Shown piece after piece: positions 8,030-17,459 of a stretch of 64,000 bases of DNA (position 1 is its first letter; every line of letters begins with the position of its first letter). The position numbers and the translations under genes are program-made. The notes under the pieces are model-generated. The model was not told where the DNA came from. It searched no databases and saw nothing but the letters and a program-made list of their open reading frames with translations. Location of the stretch: assembly GCF_041320595.1 (NCBI RefSeq), contig NZ_CP166625.1:62001-126000 (forward strand). The letters are read 5' to 3'. Source of the stretch: Pleomorphomonas sp. PLEO. Its GTDB lineage: Bacteria; Pseudomonadota; Alphaproteobacteria; Rhizobiales; Pleomorphomonadaceae.

Positions 8030-9112
8030 ATGACCGACATCGAACAGCTCGAAGCCTCCATTCTCGACGACATCCACGCCGCCGTCGACGAAGCCGCCCT
8101 TGAGGGCGTACGCGTCACCACCCTCGGCAAGCAGGGTTCGGTGTCCGCCTTGCTCAAGACGCTGGGTGCCATGAGCCCCGATGAACGGCGGACGCGCGGT
8201 GCGACGATCAACGCCTTGAAGGACCGGGTGGGGCTCGCCATCGCCGACCGCAAGGCGGTCCTGAAGGCCTCCGCCCTCGACGCTCGCCTCGCCCGCGAAA
8301 CCGTCGACATCTCGCTGCCGGTTCGTCCGGGGCCACTCGCCGAGGGACGCATCCACCCGGTAAGCCAGGTCATCGACGAGATCACCGCCATCTTCACCGA
8401 CATGGGATTTGCGGTGGCCGAGGGGCCGGACATCGAGACCGACCACTATAATTTCACGGCACTCAATTTCCCACCGGACCATCCGGCGCGCGAGATGCAC
8501 GATACGTTCTTCCTGAAGCCGAAGGAGGATGGTTCGCGTCTGCTGCTCAGGACCCACACCTCGCCGGTGCAGGTCCGCACCATGGAGAAGCAGAAGCCGC
8601 CGATCCGCATCATCGCGCCCGGCCGCACCTACCGCTGCGACAGCGACGCCACCCACACCCCGATGTTCCATCAGGTGGAGGGCCTCGTGATCGACGAGAC
8701 GACCCACTTCGGCCATCTCAAATGGGTGCTGGAGGAGTTCCTGAAGGCCTTCTTCGAAGTGGATGAGGTCAAGACGCGTTTCCGTCCGTCTTTCTTCCCG
8801 TTCACCGAGCCGTCGATGGAAGTCGATGTCGGTTGCCGGCGGTCGGGTTCGGAGATCCGCATCGGCGAAGGCGACGACTGGCTGGAGATTCTCGGCTGCG
8901 GCATGGTGCATCCCAACGTGATCCGCGCCGCCGGCCTCGACCCCGACGTCTATCAGGGCTTTGCCTTCGGCATGGGCATCGACCGTATCGCCATGCTGAA
9001 ATACGGCATGCCCGACCTGCGCGCCTTCTTCGACGCCGATGCCCGCTGGCTGAAGCACTATGGCTTCCGGCCGCTCGACCTGCCGAGCCTCTACGGCGGA
9101 CTGACCGGGTGA
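8030..9112 (+). CDS. pheS: Phenylalanyl-tRNA synthetase alpha subunit
   Basis: Catalytic class II subunit of the alpha2-beta2 enzyme that charges tRNA-Phe. The 360-residue protein has an N-terminal coiled coil (1-90, including [14 protein letters not shown]), then class II motif 1 ([22 protein letters not shown]), motif 2 ([20 protein letters not shown]) and motif 3 ([19 protein letters not shown]). MHDTFF and [14 protein letters not shown] are family signatures. It is upstream of pheT with an 81-base gap; both subunits are required. Confidence 0.97.
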   Translation: MTDIEQLEASILDDIHAAVDEAALEGVRVTTLGKQGSVSALLKTLGAMSPDERRTRGATINALKDRVGLAIADRKAVLKASALDARLARETVDISLPVRPGPLAEGRIHPVSQVIDEITAIFTDMGFAVAEGPDIETDHYNFTALNFPPDHPAREMHDTFFLKPKEDGSRLLLRTHTSPVQVRTMEKQKPPIRIIAPGRTYRCDSDATHTPMFHQVEGLVIDETTHFGHLKWVLEEFLKAFFEVDEVKTRFRPSFFPFTEPSMEVDVGCRRSGSEIRIGEGDDWLEILGCGMVHPNVIRAAGLDPDVYQGFAFGMGIDRIAMLKYGMPDLRAFFDADARWLKHYGFRPLDLPSLYGGLTG

Positions 9113-9193
9113 TGTCGGCGGCGCTTGCCACGATGTTCCCCGTCCGCATGCCGGGCCAAGCTATTCAGAGTTTCCGATAACGGATTTGCCAAA

Positions 9194-11608
9194 ATGAAGT
9201 TCACCCTCAGCTGGCTGAAAGATCATCTCGACACCGACGCCTCGCTCAACGAGGTCGTCGAGGCGCTCACCATGGTGGGCCTCGAGGTGGAAGAGGTTTC
9301 CGATCCATCGGCACCGCTCAAGCCATTCGTCGTGGCGAAGATCGTCACCGCCGACAAGCACCCCAACGCCGACAAGCTGAAGCTGCTGTCCGTCGACGCC
9401 GGCAAGGGGCCGGTGCAAGTGGTGTGCGGCGCGCCCAACGCGCGGGCCGGCCTCAAGGGCGTGTTCGCGCTGCCCGGCGTCGTCATCCCGGCCACCGGTG
9501 CCGTGCTGGAAGTGGGCACCATTCGCGGCGTCGAGAGCCGTGGCATGATGTGTTCGGAGCGCGAACTCGGCCTGTCCGACGAGCACAACGGCATCATCGA
9601 GCTGCCGGACGACGCGCCGGTCGGCGTTTCGTTCGCCGACTATCGCGGCGGCGCCGACCCGGTGATCGACATTTCCATCACCCCCAACAGGCCCGACTGC
9701 CTCGGCGTGCGCGGCATTGCCCGCGATCTGGCGGCGCGCGGCCTCGGCAAGCTGAAGCCCGATCCGCTGGCGCCCGTTCCCGGCGTCTTCCCCTCGCCCG
9801 TACCGATCGCATTGAAGTTCGACGGCGACGATACGCCCTGCCCGGTGTTCGCCGGCCGTGTGGTGCGAGGCCTCAAAAACGGACCGTCACCGAAATGGCT
9901 GCAGGACCGGCTCAAGGCGATCGGTCTCAGGCCGATCTCGGCGCTGGTCGACATCACCAACTACCTGACCTTCGACCGGGGCCGGCCGCTGCACGTCTAC
10001 GATGCCGACAAGCTGACCGGCACCATTTCAGCCCGGTTGGGCAAAGCGGGTGAAAGCCTGCTGGCGCTGGATGGCAAGACCTACGCTGTCGACGACAGCA
10101 TGTGCGTCATCGCCGACGATGCCGCCGTGCTCGGTCTCGGCGGAGTCATGGGCGGCGAGACCACCGGCTCGACCGAAGCGACCACCTCCGTCTTCATCGA
10201 AAGCGCCTATTTCGATCCCGGCCGGACCGCTCGCACTGGTCGCCGCCTTGGCCTGAACTCCGACGCTCGTTTCCGCTTCGAGCGGGGTATCGACCCAGCG
10301 TTCGTCATTGCCGGCCTGGAGTTGGCGACGCGCATGGTCCTCGACCTCTGCGGCGGCGAAGCCTCCGAGATGGTGGTCGCCGGTAAGGAACCGCTCCCGA
10401 ACAAGGTCGTCGACCTCCCGCTTTCCGAGGTGAAGCGCCTTTCCGGCCTCGATCTCCCAGCCGACACCATAACCGGTACGCTTGAAAAGCTCGGCTTCTC
10501 GACAAAGGGAAGTGGGGATAGCCGGTCGGTCGCCGTACCGTCCTGGCGGCCGGACGTTTACGGCAAGGCTGACCTCGTTGAGGAAGTGGTGCGCATCGTC
10601 GGCCTTGACCAGGTCAAGGCCACGGCGCTACCGCGCCTCGCCTCGGTGTCGCAGAAAGTGCTGACGCCGCTGCAGATTCGTACCCGCCGTGCCAAGCGGG
10701 CGCTGGCGGCGCGTGGCTTCGTCGAGGCGGTGACTTGGTCGTTCCTCGCCAAGCCGGTTGCCGTGCTGTTCGGTGGCGGCGCGCCCGAGCTTGAACTCGC
10801 CAACCCGATTTCCGCCGACATGAGCGACATGCGACCGAGCTTGATCCCCGGTTTGATCGCCGCGGTGAAACGCAATGCCGACCGCGGCCTCGCCGACGTC
10901 TCGCTGTTCGAGGTGGGCCAGATATTCGCCGGCGATCGGCCCGAAGATCAGAGCATCGCGGCAACCGCCGTGCGGGAGGGCAGTGCCGGGTTCGCCGGCG
11001 CCGGCCGTCACTGGGCTGGTTCGGCGCCCGCCGTGACCGCCTTCGATGCCAAGGCCGACGCGCTGGCGCTTCTCGACGCCCTCGGTGTCGATATTTCGCG
11101 CGTCCAGATCGCCCGTTCGGCGCCGAACTGGTTCCATCCCGGTCGTTCGGGCAGCATCCAGCTTGGGCCGCAGACCGTACTCGCTCACTTCGGCGAGCTG
11201 CATCCGGCGGTTATCGAAGCGCTTGACGCCGAGGGGCCGATCGTTGCCGCCGAGGTCATCCTCGACCGCATCCCTGTCGCCAAGGCAAAGGCCGGACGCA
11301 GCAAGCCGGCACTTGCGATTTCCGCCTTCATGCCAGTCAGCCGCGACTTCGCCTTCGTCGTCGATGACAGCGTGGAAGTGGCGAAGATCGTCAAGGCGGT
11401 CCAGGGTGCCGACAAGAAGTTGATCGGCAGTGTGGATGTGTTCGACGTCTATCGCGGCGAGCATGTGGCCGCCGGACAGAAGTCGGTGGCCATTGCCGTC
11501 ACGCTGGCGCCAAGCGACCGCACGCTGACCGACGAGGACATCGAAAAGGTGTCCAAGGCGATCGTTGCCTCCGTTCAGAAAGCGACCGGAGCAACCCTGC
11601 GCGAGTGA
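9194..11608 (+). CDS. pheT: Phenylalanyl-tRNA synthetase beta subunit
   Basis: An 804-residue subunit providing tRNA binding and editing. In order it shows an N-terminal region MKFTLSWLKDHL, an OB-fold tRNA-binding domain (about 40-150, with PNADKLKLLSVD), B3/B4 editing domain (about 210-390, ALVDITNYLTFDRGRPLHVYDADK, GVMGGETTGST), B5, the inactive class II core, and a C-terminal FDX-ACB anticodon-binding domain (PAVSRDFAFVVDDSV-type). I start at ATG 9194 because the family begins MKFTLSWL; the frame remains open 23 codons upstream without homology. Confidence 0.96.
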   Translation: MKFTLSWLKDHLDTDASLNEVVEALTMVGLEVEEVSDPSAPLKPFVVAKIVTADKHPNADKLKLLSVDAGKGPVQVVCGAPNARAGLKGVFALPGVVIPATGAVLEVGTIRGVESRGMMCSERELGLSDEHNGIIELPDDAPVGVSFADYRGGADPVIDISITPNRPDCLGVRGIARDLAARGLGKLKPDPLAPVPGVFPSPVPIALKFDGDDTPCPVFAGRVVRGLKNGPSPKWLQDRLKAIGLRPISALVDITNYLTFDRGRPLHVYDADKLTGTISARLGKAGESLLALDGKTYAVDDSMCVIADDAAVLGLGGVMGGETTGSTEATTSVFIESAYFDPGRTARTGRRLGLNSDARFRFERGIDPAFVIAGLELATRMVLDLCGGEASEMVVAGKEPLPNKVVDLPLSEVKRLSGLDLPADTITGTLEKLGFSTKGSGDSRSVAVPSWRPDVYGKADLVEEVVRIVGLDQVKATALPRLASVSQKVLTPLQIRTRRAKRALAARGFVEAVTWSFLAKPVAVLFGGGAPELELANPISADMSDMRPSLIPGLIAAVKRNADRGLADVSLFEVGQIFAGDRPEDQSIAATAVREGSAGFAGAGRHWAGSAPAVTAFDAKADALALLDALGVDISRVQIARSAPNWFHPGRSGSIQLGPQTVLAHFGELHPAVIEALDAEGPIVAAEVILDRIPVAKAKAGRSKPALAISAFMPVSRDFAFVVDDSVEVAKIVKAVQGADKKLIGSVDVFDVYRGEHVAAGQKSVAIAVTLAPSDRTLTDEDIEKVSKAIVASVQKATGATLRE

Positions 11609-11626
11609 AGGCTCAGTAGAGACGCC

Positions 11627-11652
11627 AAAGGCCACGGGAGACCGTGGCCTTT
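11627..11652. terminator. Palindromic terminator, left boundary of the sugar locus
   Basis: An 11-bp stem AAAGGCCACGG/CCGTGGCCTTT with a GAGA tetraloop between convergent pheT and rbsK. It is symmetrical, so it can stop both transcripts. The 20-bp core GGCCACGGGAGACCGTGGCC (11630-11649) is repeated exactly at 19647-19666. Confidence 0.85.
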
Positions 11653-11674
11653 ATCATTTGGGGTGTGGAGCAGC

Positions 11675-12595
11675 TCAGCCTCCGGCGAGCAACGCTTCGA
11701 CCTCGGCGCGCGTCGGCGCGGCATCCGATGAACCGGCCTTGGTGCAAGCGAGTGCGCCCGAAGCGGCGGCGAAGCGGATCGCTCGCTCGACGGGCATGCC
11801 TTCGGAGAGCGCCACCGCAAAGCCGGCATTAAAGCAGTCACCGGCTGCGACCGTATCGATAGCCTTGACCTTGAAAGGCGGCACGTGGCCTCGGAAGTCT
11901 GCGCTGTCGACGTAAACGCCGCGTGCGCCCAGCTTGACGACGGCGATGGGAAGGCCGGTTTGCGACAGCCGTGACGCAGCGGCGGCGGCGGCCTCGAGAT
12001 CGACCGGGGCAATACCAGTCAGCGCCTCGGTCTCGATTTCGTTGGGCGTCAGAGCATCGAACAGACGGATGGTCTCGGATGGAAAGGGGAAGGTCGGGAT
12101 CGGTGCCGGATCGAGAATCACCCTTGCGCCGGCCTGCCTTGCCAGCTCGACAGCTTTGAGCGTTGCCGGAAATGGGTGCTCGAGCTGGGCGAGCAACACC
12201 TTGATTCCCTTAAAGCGCGACGCTGCGGCTACGACCTGCTCTTCCGAAACGCCGGTGTTGGCGCCGGGAATGACGGTGATGGCATTTTCGCCCGTGTCGT
12301 CGATGCCGATAACGGCGATGCCGGTGGGTAGAGCGGCATCGACCACCAGATGGGTGAGGTCAACCCCGAGGCCGCCGAGCCGAGACTTGATGAAATCTCC
12401 GAAGGAATCGGCGCCGATGCGGCCTATGAAGCTCACCGCCTGCCCCTGTCTTGCCACCGCGACGGCCTGGTTGGCGCCCTTGCCGCCAGGAACCATCTGG
12501 TAACTGCGGCCGGTCAGCGATTCGCCCGGCCGTGGGGCGCGGTCGGCATAGGTGACGATATCGACGTTGACGGACCCGATGACGATGACGGTCAC
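11675..12595 (-). CDS. rbsK: Ribokinase (PfkB family sugar kinase)
   Basis: A 306-residue PfkB-family kinase that phosphorylates ribose or a related sugar with ATP. It has the N-terminal signature GSVNVDIV, the sugar-binding VPGGKGANQAVAVARQG, the Mg/phosphate region TPNEIETEALTG, and the catalytic DTVAAGDCFNAGF with the general base Asp. Ribokinases usually have GAGD; Ala replaces the first Gly here. The start is GTG 12595, preceded by GGAG at a 6-base distance. It is the last gene of the leftward transport operon, 19 bases after the distal permease, so the phosphorylated sugar is presumably the transported or epimerised one. Confidence 0.9.
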   Translation of the reverse strand: MTVIVIGSVNVDIVTYADRAPRPGESLTGRSYQMVPGGKGANQAVAVARQGQAVSFIGRIGADSFGDFIKSRLGGLGVDLTHLVVDAALPTGIAVIGIDDTGENAITVIPGANTGVSEEQVVAAASRFKGIKVLLAQLEHPFPATLKAVELARQAGARVILDPAPIPTFPFPSETIRLFDALTPNEIETEALTGIAPVDLEAAAAAASRLSQTGLPIAVVKLGARGVYVDSADFRGHVPPFKVKAIDTVAAGDCFNAGFAVALSEGMPVERAIRFAAASGALACTKAGSSDAAPTRAEVEALLAGG

Positions 12596-12614
12596 ATTGA
12601 ACTCCAGGAGAACG

Positions 12615-13613
12615 CTATTTTCGGCTGTGGGCGAAGGTGGTGCGGGCGCGGACGACCAGCCAGCGACAGATCATCACGGTGATGAGCAAAAGCCCCCAGA
12701 CGGCAGTCGCGAGGTGCTGATTGGCGCCGAGGATGTTGAGACCGGACGACAGCATCTGCAAGTCGATGAGCGCCACGAATACCGGCAAGGCCTTGCCGAA
12801 GCCGCCATCGGGATGGACGCCGCCAAGAAAGCAGGCCAGCACGGTGATCAGCACGTAGGACTCGCCATGGCCAACGCGCACCGAATTGAAGCGAGCCATC
12901 ATGATGATTCCGGCGACGGCACACATGATGCCGGACAGCGTATAGACCAGGATCACCACGCGGCGGGTATTGATGCCGGAATAGCGGGTCGCTTCGATAT
13001 TGGAGCCGATCATGTAAGTGCCGAACCCTAGCCGGGAGCGGGTCAGCACGATGTGCCAGATGGCAACGCACAGCAGCAGCACGAGCATCGGCACAGGAAT
13101 GCCCAACACCGAGCCATGGCCGATGGGGTGAACGAAATCGGGGAAACCCGAGACGTCGCCGCCACGGGTCAGAAACTCGCCAAGACCACGCAGGAAGATC
13201 ATCATCGACAGCGACACTAGGATGGGATGGGCGCGGGTGAAAGCGATGACCAGCCCCATGACGAAGCCGGCCAGCGCGCCGACACCTAGGGCGGCCACGA
13301 CCGCCAGGGCGAAGACCTCGGGGCTCGCATCGACGCCGCCGTTGGCGCCAAGAATCCAGGCAACCGTAAGGCCGGCCATGTTGGCGGTGAAGGTGACGGC
13401 CAGATTGAAGCCACCGGTGATGATCGGCATCAGCATGGCGAGCGTGAGCAGGCCGAGTTCGGGCAGTTGAAAAGCCACCGAGCCGAAGGTGGCGCCACTC
13501 AGAAACTGTGGGGAGGCTAGCGAGAAGACGATCAGGACCGCCAGGAAAGCGAAACCGGGGCCGGCCATGTCGCGGACGAATGGCGCATTCAGGCGCTGGA
13601 AAAGGGCGCTCAT
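12615..13613 (-). CDS. Sugar ABC transporter permease (RbsC family)
   Basis: A 332-residue inner-membrane permease of the BPD_transp_2 (ribose/AI-2 type) family with about 8-10 hydrophobic segments. It begins MSALFQRLN and carries the family elements GGFNLAV, RARTTF-type tail and FLGGVHPDGGFGK, the helix-loop that contacts the ATPase. AAGGAG lies 7 bases before ATG 13613, which overlaps the stop region of the upstream permease (2-base gap), so the pair is translationally coupled. It probably forms a heterodimeric channel with the 13616-14611 product. Confidence 0.9.
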   Translation of the reverse strand: MSALFQRLNAPFVRDMAGPGFAFLAVLIVFSLASPQFLSGATFGSVAFQLPELGLLTLAMLMPIITGGFNLAVTFTANMAGLTVAWILGANGGVDASPEVFALAVVAALGVGALAGFVMGLVIAFTRAHPILVSLSMMIFLRGLGEFLTRGGDVSGFPDFVHPIGHGSVLGIPVPMLVLLLCVAIWHIVLTRSRLGFGTYMIGSNIEATRYSGINTRRVVILVYTLSGIMCAVAGIIMMARFNSVRVGHGESYVLITVLACFLGGVHPDGGFGKALPVFVALIDLQMLSSGLNILGANQHLATAVWGLLLITVMICRWLVVRARTTFAHSRK

Positions 13614-13615
13614 CG

Positions 13616-14611
13616 TCAAACTCCTTGGCGACGCAGGAACGGAAGGAGGCGCTCGATGCGCGAGTTGGACAGGGTGATGGCGATGAGAATGATCGCACCG
13701 ACGATCATCTTGAAGGCGAACGGCGACACGCCCATCAGATTGAGCCCATTCTGGGTGATCTGGGTCAGCATGACGCCGAGCACGCAGCCCAGCACCGTGC
13801 CCTTGCCGCCGCCGAGACGGGCGCCACCGAGCACCACGGCGGCCAGCACATCCATTTCGCGCCCGTAGAGCGCGTTCGGCACCACTTCCTGTGCGTAATG
13901 GGCCTGGACGAGACCGGCGATACCCGCCATCAGACCGAGCCAGCCGAAGGCGATGAAGCGCATGGCGGCAATGTTGATGCCGAAGCGGCGCGCACCCTCC
14001 GGATTGTCGCCAAAGGCGTAGAGCTGCCGACCGATGGTGGTGCGCGTCACCAGCGTCCAGGTGGCGACGACGCAGATCACCATGACCAGGACCGGCAGCG
14101 ATATTTCGACCCAGCTACCGTCGGACATCTGGCGCTCGTAGAGAGCGATGTGCTCGGTAAGCCAGTCCGGCAGGTCATAGATCGACACGCCCTTGGTGAA
14201 AAACATCAACAGGCCGAAGAAGACGTTGAAGGTGGAGATCGACACGACGATCGATGGAATGCCGAAGCCTTGGATCAGCGCGGCGTTGAGGCACCCGAGG
14301 CCGATGCCGATCAAGCCGGCGACGATCAGGCCAATGGCCCAGTCGCCGCCGCCGATCCAGGCGACGAACAGAGCCGTTCCATATTGCGCCACCGAAGCGG
14401 CGACGGCGAAGGAAATGTCTATGCCGCCGGAGATCAGCACCACCAGAAGGCCGACGGCGAAGATGATGTTGACCGACGAGGTATTGAGAAGATCGAAGGC
14501 GTTGCCGACGGTGAAATAGCGGTCGGTGGCTAGCGACAGGACGAGGCTGATGACGGCGATCACCACCAGCAGCGCGCTTTCGGTTCCGTGGGTGCGGAAG
14601 AATTTAACCAT
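13616..14611 (-). CDS. Sugar ABC transporter permease (RbsC family)
   Basis: A 331-residue permease of the same family as its neighbour, with multiple membrane spans. It shows LLVVLISGGIDISFAVAAS (the conserved GGIDLS region), GDNPEGARRFGIN and VLGGARLGGGKGTVLG, typical of RbsC-like proteins. ATG 14611 overlaps the stop of the ATPase gene by 8 bases, which argues for tight coupling. Upstream in-frame sequence is antisense-like and is not included. Confidence 0.92.
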   Translation of the reverse strand: MVKFFRTHGTESALLVVIAVISLVLSLATDRYFTVGNAFDLLNTSSVNIIFAVGLLVVLISGGIDISFAVAASVAQYGTALFVAWIGGGDWAIGLIVAGLIGIGLGCLNAALIQGFGIPSIVVSISTFNVFFGLLMFFTKGVSIYDLPDWLTEHIALYERQMSDGSWVEISLPVLVMVICVVATWTLVTRTTIGRQLYAFGDNPEGARRFGINIAAMRFIAFGWLGLMAGIAGLVQAHYAQEVVPNALYGREMDVLAAVVLGGARLGGGKGTVLGCVLGVMLTQITQNGLNLMGVSPFAFKMIVGAIILIAITLSNSRIERLLPFLRRQGV

Positions 14612-16106
14612 AGACGGCGGCCTCGATGTCGTGGAGCGAATAGGCGCGCGGATCGTAGCAGCCGACGATACGCCCCTGCGCCATATGCAGGATCCGGTCG
14701 GCGTTGAAGTAGACTTCCGGCACCTCATCGGAGATCAGGATGATGGCAAGGCCGCTTTCCGCTAGCCGTGCCACGATGTCGAAGATGCCGGCGCGGGCGC
14801 CGACGTCGACCCCCACTGTTGGCGCATCGAGAATGAGCAGGCGCGGGTCGGTGGCCAGCCACTTGGCAATCGCGACGCGCTGCTGGTTACCGCCAGACAG
14901 CGTGGATATGGCGTCCTCGGGCTTGCCAATCTTGACCCCGAGATCGGCGATCCATTTGGCGACCAGATTTTTCTTCTTCGCCGGGGAGATCAGGTTGCCC
15001 GACAAGATTTTACCGAGCGAGGAAATGACCAGATTGTCGGCAATCGACTGGGCCTGGATGAGACCGAGCGACAGCCTGTCTTCCGACAGATAGGCGACGC
15101 CGGCCTTGATGGCGTCGCGATTGGACGAGAAATGCACTTCCCGCCCGTCGAGACGAATACTGCCGGATGTTGGTTTCAGCATACCGAACAGCGTCATGGC
15201 CAGTTCGGTGCGGCCGGAACCGAGAAGGCCGGTGATGCCGAGGGTTTCGCCTTGGCGCACTTCAAAGGATATGTCGGAGAACTGACCGGGTCGGCAGAGA
15301 CCGTCTACGCCGGCAACGACAGGGCGATCGGCACGTGGGGCCGCCCGTACCTGGGCATCGAATGTGCGGCCGGTCATCAGTTCGGTAATCCGCGATTGCG
15401 TCATACCCTCCGCCGGATAGACGCCGACAAGCCGACCGTCGCGGAGTACCGTGATCCGGCTCGATATCTCCAGCACCTCAGCCAAGCGATGACTGACGAA
15501 TACCACCGCGACGCCGGTCGCCGCCAGATTGCGGACGATGGACAACAGGTGGTCGGTCTCCGACTGGGTGAGAGAGGCTGTCGGCTCGTCCATGAAGACG
15601 ACGCGCGCCTCACCGACCAGCGCCCTGGCGATGGCAACGATCTGGCGCTGGGCGATGGGAAACTCCTTGAGGGGCACATCGACATCAAGGCTGACGCCCA
15701 GCCGTCGCAGCGCATCAAGGGCGATGGTCCGCATACGACCGTAATCAACCAGCCTGACACCGTTTCCCATCACCTCGGAAAAGGCGATGTTCTCGGCAAC
15801 CGTCATTTCGGGAAACAAGGCCAGATCCTGCCAGATCACCTTGATGCCATGGGCGTGGGCCAGCACCGGCGACATGTGGGTATAGCGCTTGCCGTCGAAT
15901 TCGATCTCGGCGCCGTCGGCTGGGCGGTAGACGCCGGTGATGATCTTGATCAGCGTGCTTTTGCCCGAGCCATTTTCACCGGCGATGCAATGGACCTCAC
16001 CGGCTTTGAGCTCGAAGGACACGTCGCGCAGAGCACGGACGCCACCAAAGGTGATGTTGATGTTGCGAAGCGACAACAGCGGCTTGTCGCCGACAGTCTC
16101 GTCCAT
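14604..16106 (-). CDS. Sugar ABC transporter ATP-binding protein (RbsA-type double ATPase)
   Basis: A 500-residue protein with two fused ABC domains that powers the permeases. The first domain has a full Walker A (GENGSGKST), a degenerate signature (FPIAQRQIVAIAR) and Walker B (VVFMDEPTA). The second has the altered P-loop GLLGSGRTEL, which is usual for RbsA proteins, a good signature (LSGGNQQRVAIAK) and LLILDAPTVGVDVGA, where Ala replaces the usual Glu-containing EPT motif. Asymmetric site use is therefore likely. ATG 16106 matches family starts. Confidence 0.93.
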   Translation of the reverse strand: MDETVGDKPLLSLRNINITFGGVRALRDVSFELKAGEVHCIAGENGSGKSTLIKIITGVYRPADGAEIEFDGKRYTHMSPVLAHAHGIKVIWQDLALFPEMTVAENIAFSEVMGNGVRLVDYGRMRTIALDALRRLGVSLDVDVPLKEFPIAQRQIVAIARALVGEARVVFMDEPTASLTQSETDHLLSIVRNLAATGVAVVFVSHRLAEVLEISSRITVLRDGRLVGVYPAEGMTQSRITELMTGRTFDAQVRAAPRADRPVVAGVDGLCRPGQFSDISFEVRQGETLGITGLLGSGRTELAMTLFGMLKPTSGSIRLDGREVHFSSNRDAIKAGVAYLSEDRLSLGLIQAQSIADNLVISSLGKILSGNLISPAKKKNLVAKWIADLGVKIGKPEDAISTLSGGNQQRVAIAKWLATDPRLLILDAPTVGVDVGARAGIFDIVARLAESGLAIILISDEVPEVYFNADRILHMAQGRIVGCYDPRAYSLHDIEAAVYG

Positions 16107-16234
16107 GGCTCGGTTCTCTTTGCCGGTCAGCGGAGTTAAGAACCGGGCTGGCGTTGCTGCCAGCCCGGTGTTTGTATGTCACTTCCGGGCGCGTCCCATC
16201 GGCCTGTTTGGCCAGGAGAACACCACCCGTGAGG

Positions 16235-17224
16235 TCAGAGCCCCAAGGCCACGAGATCGGCGACCGTATCCTTGTTGATGGAAACCAGTTGGTCGACGAT
16301 GATGTTGTGGTTTTCGTAGTCCGGGTGGACGACGCCAAGCCCTTCGATGGTCTCGCCGTCGGCGATTTTCTCACCCTTGATGAGCTTGTCGGCGAGGGTG
16401 ATGAACACCTCTCCGGCCAGGTTGGGGTTCCACATGAAGCCGCCGGAAAGGGCGCCAGCCTTGAGCAGTTTCTGGCCCTGTCCGGGCGAGAACGGCCCGA
16501 GCACCGTGACCTTGCCGATCAGGCGACGCTCCTCAACGGCACGGGCGGCACCGATAGGACCCTGGCTGCCGAAGCCGAGGAAGCCTTTGAGGTCGGGGTT
16601 GGCGGCCATCAAATCGAGGGCGGTGCTGCGGCTCTTGTCGACATCCTCGGCAACACCGTAACGGTCGCCGATCAGCTTCATGTCGGGATAATGCGCCTTG
16701 ATGTAGGCGATGGCGGCATCGGCCCAGGCGTTGTGCAGCGGCACGGTCAACGAGCCGACGAACACCGCGTAGCCGCCCTTGCCACCCAGCAGCTCCCCTA
16801 ACTGCTTGCCGTAAGCTTCGCCGAAGCCCTTGGCCGAGGCCAATTCGAAGTCCCAGTCGGCACCCTTCTGGCTGGGCGACTCGTGGGTGATGACGATGAT
16901 GCCCTTTTCGCGGGCCTTGTTGAGCACCGGCTCCAGCACCTTGGCGTCATTGGGGACGACGCCGATCACCTTGACGTTCTGAGCGATGAGGTCCTCGATG
17001 GCGCGCACCTGAAGCGCCGGATCGGCGCTGGTCGGCCCAATCATGAAGCCGTCGACACCAAGCTTGGCGCTCTGCTCCTTGATGCCGGCCTCCATGGCGT
17101 TGAACCAGGGGATGCCGCCGATCTTGACGACGACGCCGACCTTGGGGGCATCGGCCGCCAAAGCGGCAAACGAAGAGGCAAGCACGAACGACGCCGCGAC
17201 AGCGGCGGCCATAAGCCGTTTCAT
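16235..17224 (-). CDS. Periplasmic sugar-binding protein (Peripla_BP_4, ribose/AI-2-like)
   Basis: A 329-residue secreted receptor for the ABC transporter. Residues 1-23 are a signal peptide (MKRLMAAAVAASF..., cleavage after ALA). The mature part starts PKVGVVVKIGGIPWFNAMEAG, and the hinge/ligand motifs IGPTSADPALQVRAIEDLIAQ, GVVPNDAKVLEPVL, THESP and GFGSQGPIGAARA match proteins often labelled autoinducer-2-binding or rhamnose/ribose-type in rhizobia. Sequence alone does not define the ligand. GGAGGAG precedes ATG 17224. It is the first gene of the leftward operon, which fits the high expression needed for a binding protein. Confidence 0.92.
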   Translation of the reverse strand: MKRLMAAAVAASFVLASSFAALAADAPKVGVVVKIGGIPWFNAMEAGIKEQSAKLGVDGFMIGPTSADPALQVRAIEDLIAQNVKVIGVVPNDAKVLEPVLNKAREKGIIVITHESPSQKGADWDFELASAKGFGEAYGKQLGELLGGKGGYAVFVGSLTVPLHNAWADAAIAYIKAHYPDMKLIGDRYGVAEDVDKSRSTALDLMAANPDLKGFLGFGSQGPIGAARAVEERRLIGKVTVLGPFSPGQGQKLLKAGALSGGFMWNPNLAGEVFITLADKLIKGEKIADGETIEGLGVVHPDYENHNIIVDQLVSINKDTVADLVALGL

Positions 17225-17373
17225 GGATCTATCTCCTCCAAAACCGCGGCAGCAGCGCCGCACGTCCGTATCCCGTCCCCTCCCCGGGACGCAGTGATCG
17301 GACGGAACATTTCCTCCGTGCCGCAGCCTTCCTGCCGCGACACCAACGATGCACAACGTCTGATGATTTATGT

Positions 17374-17391
17374 TGCGCAATCGATGGTGCA
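17374..17391. promoter_or_regulatory. Candidate LacI-family operator
   Basis: An 18-bp near-palindrome TGCGCAATCGATGGTGCA, symmetric at 14 of 18 positions and centred on ATCGAT (central CG), the shape of LacI/GalR operators. It starts just downstream of the -10 box of the leftward operon promoter, where a bound repressor would block initiation. The divergent LacI gene begins 69 bases away. Confidence 0.6.
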
Positions 17392-17394
17392 CGG

Positions 17395-17423
17395 ACTATT
17401 GATGAAAATATTTGCCTCGTCAA
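17395..17423 (-). promoter_or_regulatory. Sigma-70 promoter of the sugar transport operon
   Basis: On the minus strand TTGACG (17423-17418), a 17-base spacer and AATAGT (17400-17395). It lies about 170 bases upstream of the binding-protein start and directly abuts the candidate operator. Confidence 0.6.
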
Positions 17424-17459
17424 GCATGTTTGGGCTGACCCGGACTTAAGGAGGATGCC

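Noticed and set aside
16235-17224. Quorum-signal (AI-2) receptor of an lsr operon
   Set aside because: Sequence resembles that group, but no lsrK, lsrF or lsrG is present and the partners are a ketose epimerase and ribokinase.
17455-17457. ATG as start of the LacI regulator
   Set aside because: Wrong frame and immediately after the ribosome site; TTG 17460 begins the HTH protein with proper spacing.
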